From: Solwaraspora sp. WMMD1047
Lineage (GTDB): Bacteria > Actinomycetota > Actinomycetes > Mycobacteriales > Micromonosporaceae
Direction of reading: 5' to 3'
Length of the DNA stretch: 64,000 bases
Assembly: GCF_029626155.1 (NCBI RefSeq)
Contig: NZ_JARUBL010000001.1
Span: 7,468,501 to 7,532,500 of the forward strand
In this document: piece by piece, positions 56,174-64,000 of the stretch
How the letters are laid out: each line of letters begins with the position of its first letter
Position numbering within the stretch: the first letter of the stretch is position 1
Translations under genes and position numbers: made by a program
Notes under the pieces: generated by a model
What the model was told of the DNA's origin: nothing
The model's input: only the letters and a program-made list of their open reading frames with translations
Database searches by the model: none

Positions 56174-56617
56174 GTGGGCGCCATCCGGTTCCCCGTCGAG
56201 GCGGGCCACATCATGATGTTCGCGCGGTCGCTGGGCCACCCCGACCCGGCCGCCGGCGACTCCGCGGCCGGGCCGCGGATCGCACCGCCGACCTTCACCC
56301 GCGCGCTGAGTCACTTCGACCCCGAGGCGCCGCGACCGCGGCCGGGACAGCCGTGGCGGGGGTCCGGACGGGAACCCGCCGGGGCACCGGCGGCGGACGG
56401 GCCGCCCCGGCTGCACGCCGAACAGCACTACGAGTACCACCGGCCGGTCCGGGCCGGCGACGTGCTCTCCGCGGAGGTGGCACCCGGCCGGGACTGGCAG
56501 CGCCGCAACCGGGCCGGCGCCCTGATGACGTTCACCGAGACGATCACCCGGTTCCTCGACGCCGACGGCGAACCCGTCGTCACCGCCCGCACCGTCTCGG
56601 TGGTGATCGAGAAGTGA
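56174..56617 (+). CDS. MaoC-like dehydratase, N-terminal-type (second pair)
   Basis: A 147-residue hot-dog protein with FAS1-like N-terminal features: IRFPVEAGHIMMFARSLGHPDP, APPTFTRALSHFDP and LHAEQHYEYHRPVRAGDVLSAEV. GTG at 56174 with GGGAGG just upstream is chosen because the family sequence begins there. It overlaps the following MaoC gene (GTGA), forming a second heterodimeric enoyl-CoA hydratase pair. Confidence 0.83.
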   Translation: MGAIRFPVEAGHIMMFARSLGHPDPAAGDSAAGPRIAPPTFTRALSHFDPEAPRPRPGQPWRGSGREPAGAPAADGPPRLHAEQHYEYHRPVRAGDVLSAEVAPGRDWQRRNRAGALMTFTETITRFLDADGEPVVTARTVSVVIEK

Positions 56618-57006
56618 TCACCGTCGGCAGCACGTACGAGGCCGTGGTCGTCGACGACCTCACCCGCACCCAGATCGTCCAGTACGCGGGCGCGTCGGGC
56701 GACTTCAACCCGCTGCACACCGACGAGGTGTTCGCGACCCAGGTCGCCGGGCAGCCGACGGTGATGGCACACGGCATGCTCACCATGGGGCTGACCGGCC
56801 GGGCGCTCACCGACTGGTTCGGCGACGACCGGCTGCTGGAGTTCGGCGCCCGGTTCGTCGGCCCGGTCTGGCCGGGCGACACGCTCACCGTGCGCGCCGA
56901 GGTGGACGAGGTGGAGCCCGGCCGGTGGTGCACGGTCAGCCTGTCGACCTCGGCCGCCGACGGGCGCGTGGTGCTGACCGGACGAGCCCGGGCGAGGCTG
57001 GCATGA
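56614..57006 (+). CDS. MaoC-like dehydratase, catalytic subunit (second pair)
   Basis: A 130-residue hot-dog protein with the intact hydratase-2 motif YAGASGDFNPLHTDEVFA (D30, N32 and H35), so this is the catalytic partner. GTG (56614) overlaps the previous stop, and its own stop overlaps the thiolase ATG (ATGA). It should hydrate enoyl-CoA to the (R)-3-hydroxy form, as in R-specific hydratases. Confidence 0.9.
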   Translation: MITVGSTYEAVVVDDLTRTQIVQYAGASGDFNPLHTDEVFATQVAGQPTVMAHGMLTMGLTGRALTDWFGDDRLLEFGARFVGPVWPGDTLTVRAEVDEVEPGRWCTVSLSTSAADGRVVLTGRARARLA

Positions 57007-58169
57007 CCACCGCGGTGCTCGTCGACGTCGTCCGCACCCCGTCGGGCCGGGGCAAGCCGGGCGGTGCGCTGCACCCGGTGCACCCGGTCGACCTGCTGGC
57101 GACCGTGCTGGCCGCGCTGGTGGACCGCACCCGTCTCGACCCGGACCGGATCGACGACGTGATCACCGGATGTGTCGGGCAGTTCGGCGAGCAGTCCGGC
57201 AATGTCGCCCGGCAGGCCGTGCTGGCCGCCGGGTTCCCCGAGTCGGTGCCGGCGACCACAGTGGACCGCCAGTGCGGCTCCAGCCAACAGGCGCTGCACT
57301 TCGCCGCCCAGGGCGTGCTGGCCGGCGCGTACGACGTGGTGGTCGCGGCCGGGGTCGAGTCGATGAGTCGGATTCCGTTGGGCGCCGCCGCCGGCGGCCA
57401 GGACCCGTTCGGACCGCGGTTCCATGCCCGCTATCCCGACGGGCTGGTCAACCAGGGCATCTCGGCCGAGCTGATCGCCGACCGGTGGCAGCTGTCCCGC
57501 GCGGCGCTCGACGACTTCGCCGCCCGGTCCCACCAGCGGGCCGCCGCCGCCGCGGCGGCCGGGCTCTTCACCGACGAGCTGGTGCCGATCGACGGATGCG
57601 CGGCCGACGAGACGATCCGGCCCGACACGACCGCGGCGGCGCTCGCCGGGCTCCGGCCGGCCTTCCGCACCCCGGAGTCGGTTGCCCGCTTCCCCGACCT
57701 GGACTGGCGGATCACCGCCGGCAACTCGTCGCCGCTGACCGACGGCGCCTCGGCCGCGCTGGTGATGTCGGAACAGTTGGCCGACCGGCTCGGCCTGCGC
57801 CCCCGGGCCCGGTTCCACGCGTTCGCGGTGGCCGGCGCCGACCCGCTGCTGATGTTGACCGCGCCGATCCCCGCCACCCGCAAGGTGCTCGACCGGGCCG
57901 GGTTGGGCATCGACGACCTCGATGGCTACGAGGTGAACGAGGCGTTCGCGTCGGTGCCGCTGGCCTGGTCCCAGGAGCTGGGCGCCGACCCGGACCGGCT
58001 CAACCCGCGCGGCGGCGCGATCGCGCTGGGACACCCGCTCGGCGCCTCCGGGCTACGGCTGACCGCCGCGCTGCTGGGCCGGCTGGAGCAGATCGCCGGC
58101 CGGTACGGCCTGCTGACGATGTGCGAGGGCGGCGGCCTGGCGAACGCCACGATCATCGAGCGACTCTGA
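57003..58169 (+). CDS. Thiolase (acetyl-CoA acyltransferase)
   Basis: A 388-residue thiolase with acylated Cys C91 (VDRQCGSSQQALHF), H344 in GHPLGASG and the second Cys C374 in CEGGG: the full catalytic set of a degradative thiolase. NEAFAS and the loop domain are normal. It cleaves a 3-ketoacyl-CoA, releasing acetyl-CoA or propionyl-CoA, and ends the beta-oxidation branch. It is the third gene of the MaoC-MaoC-thiolase operon. Confidence 0.94.
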   Translation: MTTAVLVDVVRTPSGRGKPGGALHPVHPVDLLATVLAALVDRTRLDPDRIDDVITGCVGQFGEQSGNVARQAVLAAGFPESVPATTVDRQCGSSQQALHFAAQGVLAGAYDVVVAAGVESMSRIPLGAAAGGQDPFGPRFHARYPDGLVNQGISAELIADRWQLSRAALDDFAARSHQRAAAAAAAGLFTDELVPIDGCAADETIRPDTTAAALAGLRPAFRTPESVARFPDLDWRITAGNSSPLTDGASAALVMSEQLADRLGLRPRARFHAFAVAGADPLLMLTAPIPATRKVLDRAGLGIDDLDGYEVNEAFASVPLAWSQELGADPDRLNPRGGAIALGHPLGASGLRLTAALLGRLEQIAGRYGLLTMCEGGGLANATIIERL

Positions 58170-58171
58170 CC

Positions 58172-58232
58172 CCGCGACCCGACCCGGCGGCCCCACCGCG
58201 ACCCGACCCGGCGGCCCCACCGCGAACCGACC
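58172..58232. repeat. 24-bp tandem repeat after the thiolase stop
   Basis: Two perfect 24-bp copies (58172-58195, 58196-58219) and a partial third lie in the 85-bp gap between convergent stop codons. The G+C-rich sequence could also form secondary structure. Confidence 0.85.
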
Positions 58233-58254
58233 GCGCGGCACATCGCGGCCGCGA

Positions 58255-60492
58255 TCACTCCCGAGCTGTTCCGAGGTCGGCCTGGATCACCGTCGGGTCG
58301 GCCAGCAGGGCGGCCAACTCCTGCTCGTCGTAGCCGACCTCGCGCAGCACCGCGGCGGTGTGCGCGCCGAGCACCGGGGCCGGAGCGGGCACCCTCGGCG
58401 GCAGGTCCGAGAAGGTGATCGGCGTACCCATCACCGCCACCTCGCCGTCGAACGGGTGCGCCGAGCGGGACAGCATCGCCCGCGCCCGCAACCCGTCGTC
58501 GGCCATCAGGTCGGCCACACTGCGTACCTCTCCGGCGGCCAGCCCCGCGCAGCGCAGCGCCTCGACCGTCGCCGCGACGCCGCGGCCGGCGGCCCACTCC
58601 GGCAGCGACTCGCCGCCGGTCACGGCCCGCGCGGCCCGCTCGTCGGCGGCGTCGTGCAGGGTCACCGCGACCGTGCCGTCGGTGCAGGTGAGCAGGCCCT
58701 GCCACAGCTCGTGGCGGTCGTCGTTGCCGGTCCGGGCCGGGCGCTCACCGTGCAGCAGGACCTGCGGCCACGCGGTCATGGTGGTCCAGACGGTGGTGTC
58801 GTACATGGACACGTCCAGGTGGCGGGAGACCGGCGGCCGGCCGGCCCGCCGGTCGAGGTCGCGGGCGGTGAGCGCCACCAGCGTCGCGAACGCACCGGAG
58901 ACCCCGCCGAAGAAGTCCGACAGCGAGATCCCGGCCTTGGTGGGAATCCCCGCCGGGAAGCCGGTCATCGACATCAACCCCGAGGCGGCCTGTACGACCG
59001 TGTCGTACGCGCGCAGCCGCCGCCCGTCGGCGGTCTGGCCGAATCCGCTCACCGAGGTCCAGATCAGTCCGGGATTGGCCGCACCGAGGTCGGCGAACGT
59101 CACCCCCCAGGACGCCAGGGTGCCGGGGGCGAGGTTCTCCACCACCACGTCCGATCGACTGATGATGCGGCGGGTGATCTGGACGCCCGGCCCCCGCGCG
59201 AGGTCGACGCAGACGCTGCGCTTGTCGGCGTTGTTGAGGTGGAACACCGCCGAGGTGGTGCCCACCACGGGCGGCACCCGCCGCCCGATCTCGCCCTTCG
59301 CCGGCTCGATCTTCACCACGTCCGCGCCGAGGTTGGCGAGGATGCGTCCCCCGACCGGGCCGGCCGCGGCCACCCCGATCTCCACGATGCGCAGCCCTTC
59401 CAGCGGACGTCCACCGTCCCCGGTCGCGACCGGGGGCGGCGGCGCCGACCCGGCCTCGCCGGCGATCGTCGCGGCGATCCGGACCAGTGGGCCGGTGTCG
59501 AGCGTGCCGTCGGCGTCCCGCCGCAGGAAGCCGCGCATGACGTGCGCCGGGTCGGCGAGCACCTCGTCGACGGTGGGAATGTCGCCGCAGGGCACCCCCC
59601 GTGCGCTCAGCTCGGCCAGGATCTCGGCGACGGTCCGGGTCCGCGTCCAGGCCGTCACCAGCGCGTCGAGTTCGTCGGCCCGGGGCCGGCGGTTCTGCTG
59701 GCCGTGATAGTCGGGGTTGCCGGCCAGGTCGGGGTGCCCCATCACGGTGGCCAGCTGGTCCCACTGCCGGTCGGTGATCAGGCAGATGACGACGAACCCG
59801 TCCGACGCCGGGTACAGGTTCCACGGGCTGGACGCGAGGTGCCGGTTACCCAGGGTCGGCGGCAGCCGGTGCCGGCCGGCGTACTCGGCGACGAAGTTGT
59901 TGAGCGAGGAGACCAGGGCGTCGGTGAGCGACACCGTGATCCGGCGGCCACGGCCGGTCCGGCCCCGGTGCGCCAGCCCGGCGAGGCAGCCCAGGCCGAG
60001 GTAGAGGGCACCCAGATGGTCACCGACCCGGACACCCACCCGGGTCGGCGGCTCCCCCGGCTGACCGGTCGTGCTCACCATCCCGCCCACCGCCTGCAAC
60101 ACGAAGTCGCTGGCCCGGGTGGTGGAGCCGTCGCCGAACGGGTCCACCACGCCGTACACGGCAAGCGGGTTGAGCTCGGCGACGGCGTCGTGGTCGACGC
60201 CGCGCGGCGGGGCCAGCACGATGTCGGCCGCGGCGACGGCGTCCCGCGCCCGCGGGTCGTCGAGTCCGGCGGACAGCAGCTCTTTCCCGCGCGTCAGCAT
60301 CGCGTCGAGATACCGCTCCTCACGCTGCGGCGCGGTGCCCGCGTCCTCGCCCGGCGGCGGTTCGACCGCTCCGATCCGGGTCACGGCGGCGCCGAGGTCG
60401 GCGAAGAGCTTGCCCGCCAACGACATCGACCGGCTCGGCGCGACCGCCAGCTCGACCACCCGCAGTCCGGAGAGAAGGCTCGCCGCCGTCAC
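58255..60492 (-). CDS. Fused double CaiB/BaiF family III CoA-transferase (both catalytic Asp kept)
   Basis: A 745-residue protein of two family III units (about 8-345 and 363-740). The likely catalytic residues are D158 (VRVGDHLGAL) in the first unit and D526 (SLSDFFGG) in the second, unlike the paralogue at 34780 whose N-half lost it. The second unit has ILANLGADVVKIEPAKG, NNADKRSVCVDL and GLMSMTGFPAG. It is 3 bp downstream of the crotonase gene. It probably moves CoA between a pathway intermediate and the incoming acid. Confidence 0.88.
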   Translation of the reverse strand: MTAASLLSGLRVVELAVAPSRSMSLAGKLFADLGAAVTRIGAVEPPPGEDAGTAPQREERYLDAMLTRGKELLSAGLDDPRARDAVAAADIVLAPPRGVDHDAVAELNPLAVYGVVDPFGDGSTTRASDFVLQAVGGMVSTTGQPGEPPTRVGVRVGDHLGALYLGLGCLAGLAHRGRTGRGRRITVSLTDALVSSLNNFVAEYAGRHRLPPTLGNRHLASSPWNLYPASDGFVVICLITDRQWDQLATVMGHPDLAGNPDYHGQQNRRPRADELDALVTAWTRTRTVAEILAELSARGVPCGDIPTVDEVLADPAHVMRGFLRRDADGTLDTGPLVRIAATIAGEAGSAPPPPVATGDGGRPLEGLRIVEIGVAAAGPVGGRILANLGADVVKIEPAKGEIGRRVPPVVGTTSAVFHLNNADKRSVCVDLARGPGVQITRRIISRSDVVVENLAPGTLASWGVTFADLGAANPGLIWTSVSGFGQTADGRRLRAYDTVVQAASGLMSMTGFPAGIPTKAGISLSDFFGGVSGAFATLVALTARDLDRRAGRPPVSRHLDVSMYDTTVWTTMTAWPQVLLHGERPARTGNDDRHELWQGLLTCTDGTVAVTLHDAADERAARAVTGGESLPEWAAGRGVAATVEALRCAGLAAGEVRSVADLMADDGLRARAMLSRSAHPFDGEVAVMGTPITFSDLPPRVPAPAPVLGAHTAAVLREVGYDEQELAALLADPTVIQADLGTARE

Positions 60493-60495
60493 GGC

Positions 60496-61290
60496 TCACC
60501 GCCCTTCGAACGCCGGGGCCTTGCGGTCCCGTACCGCGTTGGACCCGGTGACGTAGTCGGCCGTGGCCAACGTGGTCACCACCGAGTCGCGTAGCTCGAC
60601 GAGGGTCTCCGGCAGCGAACAGGACAACCCGTTGACGACCGCCTGTTTGGTCAGGGCGAGCGCGATCGGCGGCTTCGAGGCGAGGGTACGGGCGAGCTCC
60701 TCCACGGCGGCGGGGAACTCCTCGTCCGGCACCACCCGGTTCACCAGCCCCATCGACAGTGCCCGGTCGGCCGGGATCCGCTCCTCCAGGAAGAACAGCT
60801 CGAACGCGCGGGCCAGCCCCACCAGGCGGGGCAGGAACCAGGCCGACCCGTCACCCGGCACCAGGCCCACCCCCATCGCCGCCTCCTTGAAGAACGCCGA
60901 TTCCGCCGCGATGCGCAGGTCGCAGGCGAGACTCAACTCGAAGCCGGCGCCGGCGGCCACCCCGTTGATCGCGCCCAGCACCGGCTTCGGCAGCCGGTGC
61001 AGGGCCAGCAGGAGGTTCTGTGCCATCTGCACCTGGGCGAAGCCGAGCGAGTCCCGCTGGCCGCTCGCGCGCTCCTCGTGGATCCGCTTGGTGTCGGCAC
61101 CCGCGCAGAACGCCCGCCCGGTGCCGGTGAGCACGAGCACCCGCAGATCCGGGTCCCGGCGCACCACGTCGACCGCGCGCATCGCGCTGTCGAGCAGGTC
61201 GGGGCTGAAGGAATTCATCCGGTCCGGCCGGTTGAACGCGATCGTGGCGACCGGCCCGTGGATGTCGAACGTGATGTCGGGGTAGTCCAT
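60496..61290 (-). CDS. Enoyl-CoA hydratase/isomerase
   Basis: A 264-residue crotonase: AFCAGADTKRI (oxyanion hole), GAINGVAAGAGFELSLACDLRIA with E118, and FFKEAAMGVGLVPGDGSAWFLPRLVGLARAFEL with E136 and D147. This pattern suits enoyl-CoA isomerase/hydratase of the PaaG/PaaF type. The ATG at 61290 is chosen at the family start; a much longer open frame upstream only covers the antisense of the neighbouring gene. Its promoter holds CCGGAACGATC. Confidence 0.88.
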   Translation of the reverse strand: MDYPDITFDIHGPVATIAFNRPDRMNSFSPDLLDSAMRAVDVVRRDPDLRVLVLTGTGRAFCAGADTKRIHEERASGQRDSLGFAQVQMAQNLLLALHRLPKPVLGAINGVAAGAGFELSLACDLRIAAESAFFKEAAMGVGLVPGDGSAWFLPRLVGLARAFELFFLEERIPADRALSMGLVNRVVPDEEFPAAVEELARTLASKPPIALALTKQAVVNGLSCSLPETLVELRDSVVTTLATADYVTGSNAVRDRKAPAFEGR

Positions 61291-61327
61291 GCCGGGATTC
61301 TTCGCCGCCGCGAACCGGCCGGGACAG

Positions 61328-61339
61328 CGATCGTTCCGG
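61328..61339 (-). promoter_or_regulatory. CCNGAACGATC motif, crotonase divergent promoter
   Basis: Reads CCGGAACGATCG toward the leftward crotonase gene, ending 37 bp before its ATG. A direct repeat CCTGACGG (61355-61362, 61383-61390, period 28) lies on the side of the rightward gene. Confidence 0.5.
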
Positions 61340-61437
61340 CCTACGGACAGCTTTCCTGACGGCACCGGGCAGGGCGTGTTTGCCTGACGGTACGACCGGT
61401 GCAACGCGGTGCCGGCAGGGACTTTCAAGGGGCTGGG

Positions 61438-62229
61438 ATGGCTGAGTTCGAGGACGTGACCTACGAGGGCCGCGACGGCGTCGGCTGGATCACGATCAAC
61501 CGTCCACAGGTGCTGAACGCGCTCCGGCGCCAGACCTACGCGGACCTGCGGGACGCGTTCCGGATCGCCACGGGTGATCCGTCGATCGGGGTGATGGTGC
61601 TGACCGGCGCGGGCGACAAGGCGTTCTGCTCCGGCGGTGACGTCAAGACGCAGGCGTCCCGGACGGTGCACGAGGGGCGCGAGCAACTGCGGATCGTGAT
61701 GGAGATGGGCGCGGTGATGCGCAACAGCGGCAAGCCGACGATCGCCGCCGTGAACGGGTGGTGCATCGGCGCCGGGAACGAGCTGAACATCATGTGCGAC
61801 CTGACCGTCGCCTCCGACCGGGCGAAGTTCGGCCAGGTCGGCCCGAAGGTCGGCAGCGTACCGATCTTCGGCGCGCTGCAGGTGCTGCCGCGCATCGTCG
61901 GCGAGAAGAAGGCCCGCGAGATCGTCTTCATGTGCCAGCAGTACACGGCCGAGGAGGCGGTCACCATGGGGCTGGCCAACAAGGCCGTCCCGCACGACGA
62001 GCTCTACGCGGAGGTGGACCGCTGGTGCCAGGTCCTGCTCGACAAGAGTCCGCGCAGCCTCCGGATCGCGAAGATCTTCATGAACCACGGCTCGGACGCG
62101 GAGTACAACACCTACATCGCCGGCAGCGAGATGCTGGCCATGACGTACGGCGACGAGGAGAACCTGGAGGGCGTCAACGCGTTCCTGGAGAAGCGTCCGC
62201 CGGACTACCGGAAGTTCCGGCGGGCCTGA
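61438..62229 (+). CDS. BadI/MenB-type crotonase with altered active site (paralogue 3)
   Basis: A 263-residue BadI/MenB-like protein: FEDVTYEGRDGVGWITINRP, LTGAGDKAFCSGGDVK, KPTIAAVNGWCIGAGNELNIMCDLTVASDRAKFGQVGP, GEKKAREIVFMCQQYTAEEAVTMGLANKAV and the tail FLEKRPPDYRKF. The GSxDxGYG catalytic segment reads GSVPIFGA, with P142 at the Asp position. It may hydrolyse or hydrate a ring CoA ester by another route. ATG at 61438 follows AAGGGG. It is one base from the aldehyde dehydrogenase gene. Confidence 0.85.
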   Translation: MAEFEDVTYEGRDGVGWITINRPQVLNALRRQTYADLRDAFRIATGDPSIGVMVLTGAGDKAFCSGGDVKTQASRTVHEGREQLRIVMEMGAVMRNSGKPTIAAVNGWCIGAGNELNIMCDLTVASDRAKFGQVGPKVGSVPIFGALQVLPRIVGEKKAREIVFMCQQYTAEEAVTMGLANKAVPHDELYAEVDRWCQVLLDKSPRSLRIAKIFMNHGSDAEYNTYIAGSEMLAMTYGDEENLEGVNAFLEKRPPDYRKFRRA

Positions 62230-62230
62230 G

Positions 62231-63667
62231 GTGGCCGACGTTTTCGTCGGGGGCCGGGCGGTCCCCACCGGTGGCGGAGAGCCGATCGAGGTACGGAATC
62301 CGGCGAACGGCCGGATCGTGGACGCGGTGCCGGACGGCGGAGCCGACCTCGTCGACCGGGCGGTCGCCGCCGCCGGCGCGGCGTTCGCGGCCTGGCGGCG
62401 GGTGCCGGGCGCCCGCCGCGGCGACCTCCTGTACGAGGCCGCGAACGCGGTCGAGGCGCAGATCCCCGAGCTGGCTCCGCTGCTCACCGCCGAACACGGC
62501 AAACCGCTGCACGAGTCCACGATGGAGCTGGCGCGGTTCGTGAAGAGTTTGAAGCACTACGCCGGGCTCGGGCGCAACCTGCCGGGCAGGTCGGTGGCGG
62601 ACCTGGACGAGGAGAGCACCGGTATCGTGCTCACCCGCCCGCTCGGCGTCGTCGGCATCCTCGTCCGGTGGAACTACCCGGTCACGCTGCTCGGCAAGAA
62701 GCTCGGGCCGGCGCTGGTCACCGGCAACACGGTGGTCGCCAAGCCCGACGAGTCGACCCCGCTGACGACCCTGCGGATCGCCCAGCTGATGCACGCGGCC
62801 GGCCTGCCGGACGGGGTGTTCAACGTCGTCACCGGCTTCGGCGAGAGCACCGGCGCCGCCCTGGTCGACCACCCCGACGTCGCGAAGATCGCGTTCACCG
62901 GTTCCAATCCCAACGGCGAGCGGGTGATGGCCGCCGCGGCCGGCCGGCTGGCCCGGGTCACCGCCGAGCTGGGCGGCTCCGATCCGCTCATCGTCGACGC
63001 CGACGCCGACATCGCGGCGGCGGTCAGCGCGGCGAGCTGGGGCCGGTTCTTCAACTGCGGCCAGGCGTGCCTGGCGGTCAAGCGGGTCTACGCCCACGAG
63101 TCCGTCTACGACGAGGTGGTGGCCCGGCTGGTCGAGAAGACCCGCAAGCTGGTCGTCGGACCCGGCGACCGGCCCGGGGTCACGGTCGGGCCGATGCACG
63201 GCGAGCGGGTCCGTGCCCGCCTCCTCGACCAGCTCGCCGGCACCCTCGCCGGTGGCGCGCGGGTGGTGGCCGGCGGCGAGGTGCCCACCGGCGAGCCGTT
63301 CGACGCCGGCTGGTTCATGCAGCCCACCATCGTGGTCGACGCCGGCCACGACGCGCCGGTCGCCACCGAGGACACCTTCGGGCCGGTGCTGCCGGTCTGG
63401 CCGGTCGCCGATCTCGACGAGGCGATCGCACTGGCGAACGCCTCCCGGTACGGCATCGCCAGCTCGGTCTGGACCCGGGACCTCAACGCCGCCCTGCACG
63501 CGGCCCGCAGTCTGCACAGCGGCTACGTCTGGGTGAACAGCCGGACCCGGGTCTACGACGAGCTGCCGTTCGGCGGGGTCAAGCAGAGCGGCTACGGCAA
63601 GGACCACGGCCCGGAGGCGCTCGACTTCTACCAGGACGTCACGTCCGTGGTGCTGTCACCCGGCTGA
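62231..63667 (+). CDS. NAD(P)-dependent aldehyde dehydrogenase
   Basis: A 478-residue aldehyde dehydrogenase with N148 (RWNYP), K171, E246 (TAELGGSDP) and catalytic C280 (NCGQACLA), all intact. FGGVKQSGYGKDHG is the normal C-terminal motif. It oxidises an aldehyde to an acid; candidates are semialdehydes from side-chain or ring degradation. The GTG start follows the BadI-like stop by one base. Its end overlaps the convergent MmgE/PrpD gene by 29 bp. Confidence 0.93.
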   Translation: MADVFVGGRAVPTGGGEPIEVRNPANGRIVDAVPDGGADLVDRAVAAAGAAFAAWRRVPGARRGDLLYEAANAVEAQIPELAPLLTAEHGKPLHESTMELARFVKSLKHYAGLGRNLPGRSVADLDEESTGIVLTRPLGVVGILVRWNYPVTLLGKKLGPALVTGNTVVAKPDESTPLTTLRIAQLMHAAGLPDGVFNVVTGFGESTGAALVDHPDVAKIAFTGSNPNGERVMAAAAGRLARVTAELGGSDPLIVDADADIAAAVSAASWGRFFNCGQACLAVKRVYAHESVYDEVVARLVEKTRKLVVGPGDRPGVTVGPMHGERVRARLLDQLAGTLAGGARVVAGGEVPTGEPFDAGWFMQPTIVVDAGHDAPVATEDTFGPVLPVWPVADLDEAIALANASRYGIASSVWTRDLNAALHAARSLHSGYVWVNSRTRVYDELPFGGVKQSGYGKDHGPEALDFYQDVTSVVLSPG

Positions 63668-64000
63668 ACACGTCCCGGTCCAGGTCGGCCTCCTCCAGAT
63701 GCCACAACGCGTCGAGCAGGTCGGCGCAGCGGTCGACCCCGAGCACCGGCTCGACCAGGGATCGGAACTTGGCCGCCAGCCGCTCGTCGCTCATCCGGTT
63801 GCCCGGCGTACCCAGGGCTTCCCGGACCTCGCGGGTGTGTTCCCGGCCGTCGGCGGTCCGCACGGTCAGCACCCCGCCGAAGCTGGTCCACCGGCGCTGC
63901 TCGACCTCGGGGTGCACGTACAGCTCGATCCGCCCGGCGAGCGCGGCGAGTTCGGGGTCGTGCAGCTCCGCCGGGCCGACCGCCCTTAGCCGGTCGGCCC
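63639..64000 (-). CDS. MmgE/PrpD family protein (C-terminal part, runs off window)
   Basis: The last 120 codons of a gene that begins beyond the window. The tail ALGTPGNRMSDERLAAKFRSLVEPVLG is the typical end of MmgE/PrpD proteins (2-methylcitrate dehydratase, cis-aconitate decarboxylase and relatives). The frame stays open to base 64000. It could hydrate or dehydrate a propionate-derived or pathway tricarboxylate; the function is uncertain without the N-terminal part. Confidence 0.82.
   Translation of the reverse strand, partial: ADRLRAVGPAELHDPELAALAGRIELYVHPEVEQRRWTSFGGVLTVRTADGREHTREVREALGTPGNRMSDERLAAKFRSLVEPVLGVDRCADLLDALWHLEEADLDRDVFSRVTAPRT

Noticed and set aside
58360-60594. Rightward open frame of 744 codons opposite the double CoA-transferase
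   Set aside because: Antisense shadow; the minus-strand protein has two clear family III units.
61291-62520. N-terminal extension of the crotonase at 60496 to a 674-residue protein
   Set aside because: The extension is only the antisense of the rightward BadI-like and aldehyde dehydrogenase genes; the family sequence begins at 61290.

Overview
The window is about 73% G+C by eye, densely packed, and full of GTG starts and 4-nt ATGA/GTGA overlaps. Together with secreted GH11 and CBM2 enzymes on Pro/Thr linkers, a GAF-SpoIIE phosphatase, a GPP34 protein and a probable F420-type oxidoreductase, this points to a filamentous actinomycete, most likely Micromonosporaceae (Micromonospora or a close relative). 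This is inference: there is no rRNA or other taxonomic marker. I saw no tRNA, CRISPR array, IS element or phage gene.

Region 1 (1-12.1 kb) is a lignocellulose and housekeeping segment. It holds the 5' end of a sugar-binding lipoprotein, a GH11 xylanase with CBM2 behind a promoter that overlaps a perfect palindrome, and a secreted feruloyl-esterase-like enzyme convergent with the xylanase across a strong bidirectional terminator. Next come a GPP34/ABC-2 exporter operon, a divergent GAF-SpoIIE phosphatase, and a 1171-residue secreted ThuA / glucose-sorbosone dehydrogenase-like / PKD / CBM6 / CBM2 protein ending in a textbook terminator.

Region 2 (12.1-30.5 kb) encodes an aromatic meta-cleavage pathway. 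It contains Rieske dioxygenase alpha and beta subunits, a ferredoxin-reductase-like flavoprotein, a type I extradiol dioxygenase, a C-C hydrolase, and the complete lower pathway: 2-hydroxypentadienoate hydratase, 4-hydroxy-2-oxovalerate aldolase and acylating acetaldehyde dehydrogenase. An NDP-forming acyl-CoA synthetase and a full Dpp-type ABC importer lie between the alpha and beta genes. MarR and IclR regulators accompany the cluster. No Rieske ferredoxin gene is visible.

Region 3 (30.6-64 kb) is an acyl-CoA catabolic island of alternating operons. It has two fused double CaiB/BaiF CoA-transferases and one single one, one large DmdC-like and one paired acyl-CoA dehydrogenase, two MaoC pairs, and two ordinary crotonases. 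It also has three BadI/MenB-type crotonases, two 3-hydroxyacyl-CoA dehydrogenases, a thiolase, an AMP-forming ligase, two SDRs, a KstD/fumarate-reductase-type flavoprotein, an OYE/dienoyl-CoA-reductase-type enzyme and an aldehyde dehydrogenase. A Pot-type ABC importer sits in the same operon as the ligase and dehydrogenases. The window ends inside an MmgE/PrpD gene, so the island continues.

Taken together (inference), the island imports and degrades a compound with an aromatic ring joined to an alicyclic or branched part. The aromatic ring would be dioxygenated and meta-cleaved to a C5 dienoate (then pyruvate and acetyl-CoA) plus a carboxylic acid. That acid would be CoA-activated, dehydrogenated, hydrated, oxidised, hydrolytically ring-opened by the BadI/MenB-like enzymes and thiolysed. 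Aromatic diterpenoids, phenyl-cycloalkanes or tetralin-like compounds would fit; the true substrate cannot be read from the sequence. A shared CCNGAACGATC motif upstream of three operons suggests co-regulation, and short tandem duplications repeatedly sit at gene ends.
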